Made by a program: the position numbers and the translations under genes. A stretch of 64,000 nucleotides of DNA from Kineobactrum salinum. GTDB taxonomy: Bacteria; Pseudomonadota; Gammaproteobacteria; Pseudomonadales; Halieaceae. Under the pieces are notes generated by a model, which was not told where the DNA came from, made no database searches, and saw nothing but the letters and a program-made list of their open reading frames with translations. Shown here in pieces: positions 36,076 through 43,390 of the stretch; the stretch's first letter is position 1, and every line of letters starts with the position of its first letter. The DNA is taken from positions 1,550,001 through 1,614,000 of the forward strand of contig NZ_CP048711.1 of the NCBI RefSeq assembly GCF_010669285.1, written 5' to 3'.

Positions 36076-37400
36076 CACTACTGTCCGGTTAACTAAGTCC
36101 ATGATTCACGTAACTGTATGAATAGGCTAATTTTTTCGCCAAATATTTGTGGTGTCGACTTGAGCGCGACTGCGCTTTCAGGTGACCTTCCGGGAATCTA
36201 TTCCCAGAGGACTCCCCATGTACACCGGCAAAACTCTGTTTGCGCAGTTGATGGACTTCCTGCCATGGACTACGTTCACGCGAATCGTCGATCGGTATGC
36301 AGGAAATCGTCGTGTACGCACGCTGCCGTGCACCGAACATTTTCGTGTGCTGGCATTTGCGCAACTGACCTACCGGGAAAGCCTGCGCGATATAGAAGCG
36401 TGTCTTTCGGCGCAATCGGCCAAGCTCTACCACATGGGCATTCGTTCGCCGATCAAGCGCTCTACGCTGGCCGATGCCAACGAGCGGAGAGACTGGAGAA
36501 TCTACGCCGAGTTTGCGCAACGGCTGATTGCACAGGCCCGCAAGCTCTACGCCGAAGAAGACCTGGGGCTCGATCTGTCGAACACGGTTTACGCGCTCGA
36601 CTCGACAACCATCGACCTCTGCCTTTCGCTGTTTCCGTGGGCACCATTTCGAAGCACCAAGGCAGCGGTCAAAATGCACACGCTGCTGGACCTGCGCGGA
36701 AATATCCCGAGTTTTATACATGTTTCCGACGGCAAGATGCACGATGTCAACGTGCTCGACCTGCTGATTCCGGAGCCGGCAGCAATCTACGTAATGGATC
36801 GTGCTTACCTCGATTTCGAACGGCTCTTTGGGTTGCACGACGCCGGAGCGTTCTTTGTCACCCGCGCCAAATCGAATACCGACCTGCGGCGGATCTACTC
36901 TGCTCCGAGCGACCGGACGCAGGGCATTATCTGCGATCAGACGGTGGCGCTGTCGGGATTCTACAGCCACAAACATTATCCCCACCATCTGCGTCGGATT
37001 CGCTTCAAAGATCCAGAGACAGAGAAAACACTCATTTTCCTGACCAACTTGTTCGGTCCTCCACCAATAACCATCTGCGAGCTGTACAAGGCCCGCTGGC
37101 AAGTCGAGTTATTTTTCAAATGGATCAAGCAACATCTCCGGATCAAGAAGTTCTACGGCACATCGGAGAACGCGGTGAAGGTGCAAATCTGGACCGCTGT
37201 GTCGGTATATGTGCTCGTCGCTATCATCAAAAAGCGCCTCGATTTGCAGCCTTCGCTCTACACTCTATTACAGGTATTTTCCATCACCCTGTTCGAAAAT
37301 ATCCCTTTAAACAAGGACTTTCTCGACACCAAACAGATCCTGGAGGATGACATGATTTCTAACCAACTGAATTTGTTCCATAATTAACCGGACAGTAGTG
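36076..37400 (+). mobile_element. IS4-family insertion sequence, copy 1 (1325 bp)
   Basis: Ends are CACTACTGTCCGGTTAA (36076-36092) and its exact complement (37384-37400). A 9-bp target duplication AAGTTCATC flanks it at 36067-36075 and 37401-37409. It splits the DUF2059-Sel1-TonB gene. I see no difference from the copy at 43391-44715, so transposition was recent. Confidence 0.97.
36218..37387 (+). CDS. IS4-family DDE transposase, copy 1
   Basis: About 389 residues from the ATG at 36218 (AGAGGA box upstream). It has a DUF4372-type N-terminus (MYTGKTLFAQLMDFLPWTTF) and IS4 catalytic motifs: ALDSTTIDLCLSLF (first Asp), YVMDRAYLDF (second Asp) and the YREK-like segment YKARWQVELFFKWIKQHL with the catalytic Glu. 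It is full length and probably active. Overlapping frames on either strand are shadows. Confidence 0.95.
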   Translation: MYTGKTLFAQLMDFLPWTTFTRIVDRYAGNRRVRTLPCTEHFRVLAFAQLTYRESLRDIEACLSAQSAKLYHMGIRSPIKRSTLADANERRDWRIYAEFAQRLIAQARKLYAEEDLGLDLSNTVYALDSTTIDLCLSLFPWAPFRSTKAAVKMHTLLDLRGNIPSFIHVSDGKMHDVNVLDLLIPEPAAIYVMDRAYLDFERLFGLHDAGAFFVTRAKSNTDLRRIYSAPSDRTQGIICDQTVALSGFYSHKHYPHHLRRIRFKDPETEKTLIFLTNLFGPPPITICELYKARWQVELFFKWIKQHLRIKKFYGTSENAVKVQIWTAVSVYVLVAIIKKRLDLQPSLYTLLQVFSITLFENIPLNKDFLDTKQILEDDMISNQLNLFHN

Positions 37401-37814
37401 AAGTTCATCAATATTTTCCTCAAGATGAGCAACTCCTATTTCGACACTCTGTGCCATGAGGACTGGCATCGCTTCAATCGTCTTTTTCCCCACCTGCGTG
37501 GTGTAAAAACTATTGATTTCTCTCAGCTCGTCAGCACTGAACGCTTCAGAATAGATTCTCAACAGATCAGGCTCCAGACGGTCATAACTCATATGTTCGT
37601 TGAAGAACTTCAGCATAACTTCTTTGTAGGGAACCAGAGCTGGATTTTGTTGCAGCTGAAGATCCAGCATTTGAGATATCGATTGCTCGAAAGCCCGCTC
37701 CATTCCCGTTATGTTCAGAAGTTTGGCTGCCTCTTTCTCTGACTCAGAATCAGCTAAAGATATTGAAGACACACATAGAAATATTGATAGCAGGAAGACC
37801 TTCAACGCTTTCAT
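37401..37814 (-). pseudogene. 5' part of the DUF2059-Sel1-TonB gene
   Basis: The ATG at 37814 opens a signal peptide (MKALKVFLLSIFLCVSSISLA) followed by a DUF2059 domain (KLLNITGMERAFEQSISQMLDLQLQQNPALVPYKEVMLKFFNEH ... INSFYTTQVGKKTIEAMPVLMAQS). IS4 copy 1 interrupts it after IDEL. DUF2059 is a helical periplasmic domain of unknown role; fusion to Sel1 repeats and a TonB domain is unusual. Confidence 0.85.
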
Positions 37815-38077
37815 TCTTGCTCCGATAGTTGGGGGAAACGTAGCGCGTGAGTTTAACCTCAACGAATGCTAGCGTCGATTTTAACCACAGACCAGACAGG
37901 AGCAGACGAGTGGTCTAGAATGAGTCGGAATGAGGTCGCGACCCGGCGCGGAAGCTGGATGAGGCTTTGATATGGGGCAGCTTTGTCCTCGATCAGTCGT
38001 TCAGCCCTTAATCCGTGAACTCGACATTGATCGCCTAGAATAAAGGCTTTTGTACTTGACGCTAAAGGAGAAAACCC

Positions 38078-38470
38078 ATGTTCAATCACATAATGATCGG
38101 TTCCAACGACATCGAGAAATCGAAGGATTTTTACACTGCTGTGCTCGGCGTGCTTGGCTGCCCGCCGCCCATGCGCAATGAAGATGCCGAAGGTAACGTG
38201 CGCTATTTCTTCATCCATGACGGCAGTGTGTTCGCACTAACCCAGCCGATTGATGGCAATTCGGCAACCTGCGCCAACGGGTCGACCATCGGCTTCCGCT
38301 GCGGTTCGGGCGAGAAGGTCGCGGAACTACACGACGTGGCGGTGGCCAACGGCGGCACATCCATCGAAGGCACGCCAGGCGTGCGCAATAGCAGCTTGGG
38401 CCCGATGCATCTCAGCTATTTCCGCGACCTCGACGGCCACAAGATCTGCGGCATCCACCAAGGCGCGTGA
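38078..38470 (+). CDS. VOC-family (glyoxalase/bleomycin-resistance fold) protein
   Basis: 130 residues with the paired beta-alpha-beta units of the vicinal oxygen chelate fold: MFNHIMIGSNDIEKSKDFYTAVLGVLG at the N-terminus and LSYFRDLDGHKICGIHQ at the C-terminus, with candidate metal ligands His4 and the C-terminal glycine-histidine strand. AAAGGAG lies 9 bp upstream. Substrate unknown; relatives detoxify electrophiles or antibiotics. Confidence 0.85.
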   Translation: MFNHIMIGSNDIEKSKDFYTAVLGVLGCPPPMRNEDAEGNVRYFFIHDGSVFALTQPIDGNSATCANGSTIGFRCGSGEKVAELHDVAVANGGTSIEGTPGVRNSSLGPMHLSYFRDLDGHKICGIHQGA

Positions 38471-38492
38471 TTCCGGCCACTGGTCAACGCGA

Positions 38493-38576
38493 CTGCCTTT
38501 ATCCGGGGGTGATAAGAGCTCCCAGAGTAAAGACATCGCTAAGGCTAAAGAGTTGGCCCAGCAATTGGAGGTCTAG
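38493..38576 (+). pseudogene. 3' remnant of a HigB/RelE-type toxin
   Basis: Only the last ~27 codons remain: LPLSGGDKSSQSKDIAKAKE matches the conserved C-terminus (LLCGGDKSSQ-x-KDI-x-KAK) of HigB-like Gp49-family toxins. The stop lies 2 bp before the antitoxin ATG, the standard toxin-first arrangement. The 5' part has been replaced by sequence after the VOC gene. Confidence 0.75.
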
Positions 38577-38578
38577 AA

Positions 38579-38872
38579 ATGTCCGTAAAGATAAGTCGTT
38601 GGGATTCAGCAGAATATTTGCACGCTGAAGAAGATATTCAGGCATACCTGGAAGCTATCCTCGAAGAGGGGGGTGATGATCCTGCCTATATTGTTCATGC
38701 TCTCGGGGTTATCGCCCGCGCCAAGAATATGAGTCAGCTTGCTAGAGAAGCTGGTATTTCCAGAGAAGGGCTGTATAAGGCACTTTCTGAGGAAGGTAAC
38801 CCCACATTTGCTACTGTGGCTAAAATTGCCAAGGCGCTGGGACTACAAATCAAGAATCAAACCGCAGCGTAA
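38579..38872 (+). CDS. higA: HigA-like addiction-module antidote protein
   Basis: 97 residues: an N-terminal segment SRWDSAEYLHAEEDIQAYLEA and a Cro/C1-type helix-turn-helix (MSQLAREAGISREGLYKALSEEGNPTFATVAKIAKALGL), matching the small antidote family that pairs with Gp49-like HigB toxins. GGAGG lies 8 bp upstream, inside the toxin remnant. Since the toxin is truncated this is an orphan antitoxin that might still repress related promoters or protect against incoming toxins. Confidence 0.88.
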   Translation: MSVKISRWDSAEYLHAEEDIQAYLEAILEEGGDDPAYIVHALGVIARAKNMSQLAREAGISREGLYKALSEEGNPTFATVAKIAKALGLQIKNQTAA

Positions 38873-39154
38873 TGTTCGCTTCCGGTAGAGTCGAAGGAGA
38901 GAAGCTCGGCGATCTGTGCCTGGGGAAACTATGCAGATCCGGGAAGGGTAGATCGATTCCTGGAGATTGCCAACTCAGTTGGTGCTAAGCTGTCCTGTCT
39001 CGATACAACCAATAAAGGCTCGTCAAAGCAGCCGCTCTATATAGATGGATCGGCCACTCTGAAGCCCTTCCCGCAGCTTCCATAACGCGAGATGCATAGA
39101 ACGCAACTCCGTTACTCAATTATCTACTACTTTGATTAAGGCGAGAAAAAAGAC
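38873..39154. other. 282-bp gap with no recognised gene
   Basis: No frame with a ribosome site or family resemblance is visible. The promoter of the lipoprotein gene at 39155 must lie near the AT-rich end of this gap. Confidence 0.4.
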
Positions 39155-39676
39155 ATGATTAGGACATCACTAAGGCTCTTGCTCGTCGTATCGTTTCTGA
39201 CAGGATGTGCAATTACGACAAAGGCCCCGCCGGATATGAGCTCATATTCTTCGCCAACTACTGGATTTGCTGGAATCTACTATTATCATCCTAAATCAAC
39301 AATGTCAGCAGTGGCTGACTTCGGTATCCGTTGGCACATTCCTTTTAAAATCAACGGCGAGGTGGCTGCAATTGTAGGTCCGAACCAATGGACATACTTC
39401 GAGATACCGGCAGGTACCCATGAGTACCATGTTACAAACGATTTATTCCCCACCAAGACAAACATTGATTTACTGGAAGGAGGTAACTATTTCTTTCTGG
39501 GCTCATTAATAGGTCTAGCTTTCAGTCTCGACCGCACCCCGATGGTAATTCATCTTGTGGAACAAGATAAAATCGATGAAGTCATCAGCATGATGGCTTC
39601 AGGCGAGCTCAAGCGGATAGCCCACGACACTGGGCGCGACGACGAAAATCAGGAAGTTGACGCCGCGCCCGAATAA
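39155..39676 (+). CDS. Lipoprotein of unknown function
   Basis: 173 residues with a clear lipobox (LLLVVSFLTGCAITTKAPP; Cys18). The mature part (GIYYYHPKSTMSAVADFGIRWHI ... YFEIPAGTHEYHV ... LEGGNYFFLGSLIGLAF) recalls DUF2846-like envelope lipoproteins, but the match is by eye only. An acidic tail follows. The neighbours are unrelated accessory genes. Confidence 0.7.
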   Translation: MIRTSLRLLLVVSFLTGCAITTKAPPDMSSYSSPTTGFAGIYYYHPKSTMSAVADFGIRWHIPFKINGEVAAIVGPNQWTYFEIPAGTHEYHVTNDLFPTKTNIDLLEGGNYFFLGSLIGLAFSLDRTPMVIHLVEQDKIDEVISMMASGELKRIAHDTGRDDENQEVDAAPE

Positions 39677-39682
39677 GAATGG

Positions 39683-39910
39683 TCACTGAGCGTTGAGGTA
39701 CTCCACCCGGCCTCTTACCACCCGGATGTGCTCGGCACTCTCCATGGCCACCATCAAGCGTCGTGCTTCTTCGGGCTTGCGCTTGCGCGGACCCAGCCAT
39801 ATCCCGATGCATTCTGTGCCAGTAATTTCCCGGTCGCACTGTATTCAGCAAATGACGCCAGGCGAAGCAAGTAGCAGGGCAGCCATAGCGATAATCGATT
39901 TACTCTGCAT
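39683..39910 (-). pseudogene. Small secreted-protein gene with an in-frame TGA
   Basis: From the ATG at 39910 a signal peptide reads MQSKSIIAMAALLLASPGVIC, then TGA (39845-39847), then the same frame continues as IQCDREITGTECIGIWLGPR ... MESAEHIRVVRGRVEYLNAQ to a TGA at 39683. The leader is convincing and the downstream part is charged and looks coding, so a nonsense mutation in a ~75-residue exported protein is the best reading. Family unknown. Confidence 0.4.
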
Positions 39911-40159
39911 TTCTATAATATCCTGGGGCCAAAAGGCGACTTAGATGGCGGCAAGTTTACGCCCTGCTTCCGGGGCATCAGGCGGCCCCCGCTCCAAGTC
40001 ATTCTGGGCCGTGCTGGATGAATCGCAACAGCCTAGGGGCTGTTACGACGCCTGCGGGGCTTCGCGGCTATGCCGCTCGTTGCAGATCGCACCGAAATGC
40101 ACAACCGAGCAGGACTGATCCCGGCAAAAGTCCGGCAGTGGCGACCTATTGGATTGGGA

Positions 40160-40843
40160 CTACATGTCCGCCGCCGAGAAGGCAATTTGCCATCGTTTCA
40201 GCGGGTTATCGAAGCGCACCCTCTCCGGCTTGAACAACTCAGGCCCCCAACCTTTCGGAATCCAGTGGCTCAACGATTCATAATCAGGATGGGACGGATC
40301 AAACAAGACTTCCAAAAGTGACTCGTAGCCAGGGATTCCACCACAGTCCTCCGGCGGACAGCCCCGCTCACCCGCGACACACTTCGGGTAGCGCTGCCCC
40401 TTTTCTCTGGGTTCGACTCTCAGCAGAGTTACCTCATGAACCCAGCCATCGCCGAAATCATACTCATACTCTGTGCGATCACCGGCCTCGGACAAATAAT
40501 CTATGACCGAGATTTCCCAGCCTGGCTGTACTTCCGGTGAGTCCTCCCACTCCTCATCATCGGGTATTCCGATCAGTATTACATCACCGCGAGAGGACCC
40601 TCCAATTCGAAATTCGTGGAGATGGCAGTCCAGCCAGCCCATAGCATCCTGGATGGCCACATGCAGATCCCAGAAGGAGTATCGTGCGGGCACCAGAATT
40701 TCGCGCCAGATCGGTGGCGAGATTCCGGTTAGTTCAATCCTGATTCGAAGCAGATCACGTCGTCGATCGGTCACGGCAGCAGGTCCCTCATCAAATTGCG
40801 TTCGATCATCAGGGTTCAGGATGCTTCTGAAGTTCCGTGGCAA
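40160..40843 (-). CDS. Plasmid pRiA4b ORF-3-like protein
   Basis: Up to 227 residues with the family core LRIRIELTGISPPIWREILVPARYSFWDLHVAIQDAMGWLDCHLHEF, then YEYDFGDGWVHEVTLLRVEPREKG and CPPEDCGGIPGYESLLEVL. This family is common on plasmids and genomic islands; its role is unknown. The start is uncertain because the first codons overlap the HEPN remnant in another frame. Confidence 0.82.
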   Translation of the reverse strand: MPRNFRSILNPDDRTQFDEGPAAVTDRRRDLLRIRIELTGISPPIWREILVPARYSFWDLHVAIQDAMGWLDCHLHEFRIGGSSRGDVILIGIPDDEEWEDSPEVQPGWEISVIDYLSEAGDRTEYEYDFGDGWVHEVTLLRVEPREKGQRYPKCVAGERGCPPEDCGGIPGYESLLEVLFDPSHPDYESLSHWIPKGWGPELFKPERVRFDNPLKRWQIAFSAADM

Positions 40844-40951
40844 CCGCCTCGGCCGCCCTGACCAGGTCTGTCACAAGCCTTTCATCCACATTCAGATCTC
40901 CCTCATACTCCCCGAGATTGCGAGTGTCATGCGCCTTCGCCAACACCCGCC
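40809..40951 (-). pseudogene. C-terminal remnant of a HEPN-domain protein
   Basis: Directly after the nucleotidyltransferase stop, another frame reads WRVLAKAHDTRNLGEYEGDL ... DERLVTDLVRAAEAVATELQ and stops at 40809. This matches the end of HEPN toxins that follow MNT-type antitoxins. About two thirds of the usual protein is missing and a TGA lies just upstream in this frame, so it is a relic. Confidence 0.65.
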
Positions 40952-40954
40952 AGG

Positions 40955-41536
40955 TTATCCAGTGGGGAGCTCACTTTCCCTGCCTATAATCCATATCTTG
41001 GGTTGTGCGAGCACCCGTTGGACAAATGCCTTTTCGGTGTTGATACGCTCGCACAGTTCGTCTCGCGGGTAGAGGGTTGGCTGAATCGCTCGCCCCATAC
41101 CGACGGATGCCTGCTCCAGGGCCGGAAATACGTCGGCGTAGGTAAGGCTATCACTGATAATCATCAGGTCAATATCACTGGAGGCGGTGTCCTCGCCTTT
41201 CGCCACCGACCCGAACACGAATGCCAGTTGGATATTTGGCAGAAAAGGCTCCAGCGCCGCCTTCAGCGGCTCTACCAGGGCCACCGTCTTGGTCAGGATT
41301 GAGCATAGCTCCTTGAAGAGAGGTGATTCGGGATTGGCCTGATAATGCTTTTGCGAGCCGATTCGCTCCACCGTAACGAGGCCACTGCGGACTAGCCGCG
41401 ACAGCTCCCGTTGCACGGCGCCAGAACCGCCGCCAGACTTCTTGATGATCTCATTCGTATAGAAGCTCTGCGTTGGCTGTCCGAATAACAAGCCCAGGAC
41501 ATTCTGTTGCGTCCTGGAAAAGAGTGCGTCAGCCAT
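40955..41536 (-). CDS. Nucleotidyltransferase (MNT) antitoxin-like protein with winged-helix domain
   Basis: 193 residues from the ATG at 41536. The N-terminal winged helix (MADALFSRTQQNVLGLLFGQPTQSFYTNEIIKKSGGGSGAVQRELSRLVRSGLVTVERIG) is followed by an NTP-transferase core (IQLAFVFGSVAKGEDTASSDIDLMII; GS and DxD motifs). A longer frame from 41701 would translate the operator palindromes and is unlikely. MNT proteins neutralise HEPN RNases by AMPylation; here only a HEPN remnant follows. The HTH probably binds the paired palindromes at 41575-41610. Confidence 0.82.
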   Translation of the reverse strand: MADALFSRTQQNVLGLLFGQPTQSFYTNEIIKKSGGGSGAVQRELSRLVRSGLVTVERIGSQKHYQANPESPLFKELCSILTKTVALVEPLKAALEPFLPNIQLAFVFGSVAKGEDTASSDIDLMIISDSLTYADVFPALEQASVGMGRAIQPTLYPRDELCERINTEKAFVQRVLAQPKIWIIGRESELPTG

Positions 41537-41574
41537 AGCTAGTGGCTGGTCCTGTGTAAACGTACTCGTTTCAA

Positions 41575-41610
41575 TGCCCATATTGGGCATGACAGTGCCC
41601 AATATGGGCA
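41575..41610. promoter_or_regulatory. Paired palindromic operator of the MNT-HTH gene
   Basis: TGCCCATATTGGGCA (41575-41589) and TGCCCAATATGGGCA (41596-41610) are exact reverse complements of each other, and each is itself nearly palindromic. They lie 39-74 bp upstream of the start codon, fitting autoregulation by the protein's winged helix. A decayed copy exists at 23312-23368. Confidence 0.75.
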
Positions 41611-42165
41611 TTTTCAAGGAAAAGTTCCCGTCACGAGAAATGTCAGCAAAAGTTCGCGCTGGTGGCGCTGAGCGCGGTTTCGCCCTAAGAGACTGATACA
41701 AAAGGAAATTGGGGGTATCAGTGCTGTATTCTAGCCACCGACCACTTCGTTTTACGACTAAGCGTCCGCAGCCGAGAAGGCATTGCCAAACCCACCCAGC
41801 AACATATGGATCGAGTTTTAATGTGCCTGTCGCAGTAAACCTAACGCATCGGTCTCAACAAATGACGCCTGGTGGCTATCGACAAGCCTCGCGTCCGGCT
41901 CCTCTGGAAGTACTACCGCCACAATGGTCGGCCGGGAACACTGCTGTTGGCAAGGCCACACCCCCTGTGGTAGACAGCGGTAGAGTTGTTGGATTAAATA
42001 AAGACGGAAGTGCTGCTCCATCTTGTCGGATAACATACCCGGGCAGCGCTGATTACCTGCTACGCGGCCTGGCGCGCCACGCAAACACCGGGCATCCCAT
42101 TCAGGGCGAGGACCAGGATCAAACAATACCCTTATAGCGAGTCGGCGACACCCGGAAGCGGCTCA
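41611..42165. other. ~550 bp without a convincing gene
   Basis: Overlapping frames on both strands (41709-42137 plus; 41818-42126 minus) have no ribosome site and no recognised family. The stretch ends at an attC-like site, so it might be an old integron cassette whose frame is not recognisable. Confidence 0.45.
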
Positions 42166-42224
42166 GTCCAACAGATGTTTATCCGTCCTACTGCGTACAG
42201 CAGATGAAAACGTAGCTGTTAGGT
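42166..42224 (+). other. attC-like integron recombination site
   Basis: The 59-bp stretch starts with GTCCAAC (fits RYYYAAC) and ends with GTTAGGT (fits GTTRRRY). The inner parts AACAGATGTTTATC and GATGAAAACGTAGCTGTT pair as an imperfect hairpin with unpaired bases, as attC sites do. The end box lies 5 bp before the ATG of the next gene, the usual cassette geometry. No integrase gene of the IntI type is seen. Confidence 0.45.
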
Positions 42225-42229
42225 GAAAT

Positions 42230-42802
42230 ATGGATCAGAAGAGAGTTACAGCATTTCACACATTGTCGTGGTCAATTTATGATTCTTGGTCAGAATTGTT
42301 GGCGGGAACGCGCTTTCTACTGGATATTCTCGAAAATGACAGCTGTGACGAAATTGCGAAGAGAAACTTGCTCCGTTTAGTAGTGGTCTCGTCTTCGCAA
42401 ATGGCAGAAGTGATGCTTTTTACTCAGTTGGAAAAGATTGTGAATTCTCACCCTGATTCAGTAAAACGACTTTTCGACTATGAATTGAGAAAAAGAATCT
42501 CGTTCAGCGAGGCTAGGACCAAGTGGCCGGAGATATTGACAGGAAGGACGTTCAACTTTGGATGTGAGCCTATGCAATCTATGGAACTTCTTTATAAATG
42601 CCGAAATGATGCGATACATCATACAGCTAAATGCCCCTCCGAAAACATAGGCGAGAGTGCCTTCTATACCGCCATTGAGTCGTCTAAATGTATATACAAT
42701 CATTTTAATCCTGATAACTGGAATGATTGCGAATATAGAACGTTTGTAGATAATAATTTGCCAAAGACGAAATCTTTGTTAAAACAGGTTCTTGGCGGCT
42801 GA
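42230..42802 (+). CDS. Unknown protein with a HEPN-like R-x4-H motif
   Basis: A 190-residue helical protein (LSWSIYDSWSELLAGTRFLLDILE ... SSQMAEVMLFTQLEKIV). The segment LLYKCRNDAIHHTAKCP contains RNDAIH, the R-x4-H arrangement of HEPN ribonucleases. The start lies just after an attC-like site, so it may be a former integron cassette. A defence or toxin role is possible but unproven. AT content is higher than in neighbouring core genes, suggesting transfer. Confidence 0.6.
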   Translation: MDQKRVTAFHTLSWSIYDSWSELLAGTRFLLDILENDSCDEIAKRNLLRLVVVSSSQMAEVMLFTQLEKIVNSHPDSVKRLFDYELRKRISFSEARTKWPEILTGRTFNFGCEPMQSMELLYKCRNDAIHHTAKCPSENIGESAFYTAIESSKCIYNHFNPDNWNDCEYRTFVDNNLPKTKSLLKQVLGG

Positions 42803-42884
42803 CGGCAATTAACACGCTTCAGGCGTTCGACCGTTGTTGTTTAGGCCGGCACCCTGATTTCGAGCACACTGTGGAAGCTCTAGA

Positions 42885-43390
42885 ATGAATAAGAGTCTTT
42901 TCGAAAACCTTATCTATGAAGACGAGAGTACGACGCTGGATTTTAAGAGTCAGCAATATCGGTTTTCGAGGGAGACCGAAGAGATAAAATCTGAGCTATT
43001 GAAAGACATCCTTGGATTCGCTAATGCGTGGCGTCGGTCTGACGCATACATCCTGATCGGCGTAAAAGAAGTTAGGGGCGGTCGAAGCGAGGTTGTTGGG
43101 ATCGACAATTCAGAACATCTCGCCGATCACGCCCTTCAGCAGTTTGTTAATAATCTGACGAATCGCCCAGTTCGATTTCACTATGAAGCTTTGGAATTTG
43201 AGGGTAAACAGGTAGGGATAATAAAAGTAGAGCAGCAAGTTCGTCCTATTTATTTAAAGCGAGATTATGGTCGCCTATCAAACGAGACCGTTTATATCCG
43301 CCGTGGGAGTTCAACTGATCCGACGAAACCCGCATCGTTAGATGAGATAGCTCAAATGGGGTCCACCTTCCATGAACCTTCATGTGAGTT
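42885..43390 (+). pseudogene. 5' part of an AlbA_2 (Schlafen-type) gene split by IS4 copy 2
   Basis: The first 168 residues form an AlbA_2/divergent AAA-4 domain: LIYEDESTTLDFKSQQYRFS, DILGFANAWRRSDAYILIGVKE and IKVEQQVRPIYLKRDYGRL ... TVYIRRGSSTDPTKPAS. The domain is found in nucleic-acid-binding regulators and Schlafen-like RNases. After CysGlu the gene is cut by the IS; removing it joins the frame to 44725-45394, giving a protein of about 391 residues. Confidence 0.85.

Noticed and set aside
41537-41701. Extended N-terminus of the MNT-HTH protein
   Set aside because: It would translate the paired palindromes of the operator; the ATG at 41536 directly before the winged helix is a better start.
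41709-42137. Overlapping frames on both strands after the MNT operator
   Set aside because: Neither has a ribosome site or a recognised family; kept only as a gap description.
42803-42884. Second attC site after the HEPN-like gene
   Set aside because: The candidate boxes break the RYYYAAC and GTTRRRY patterns and the arms do not pair well.
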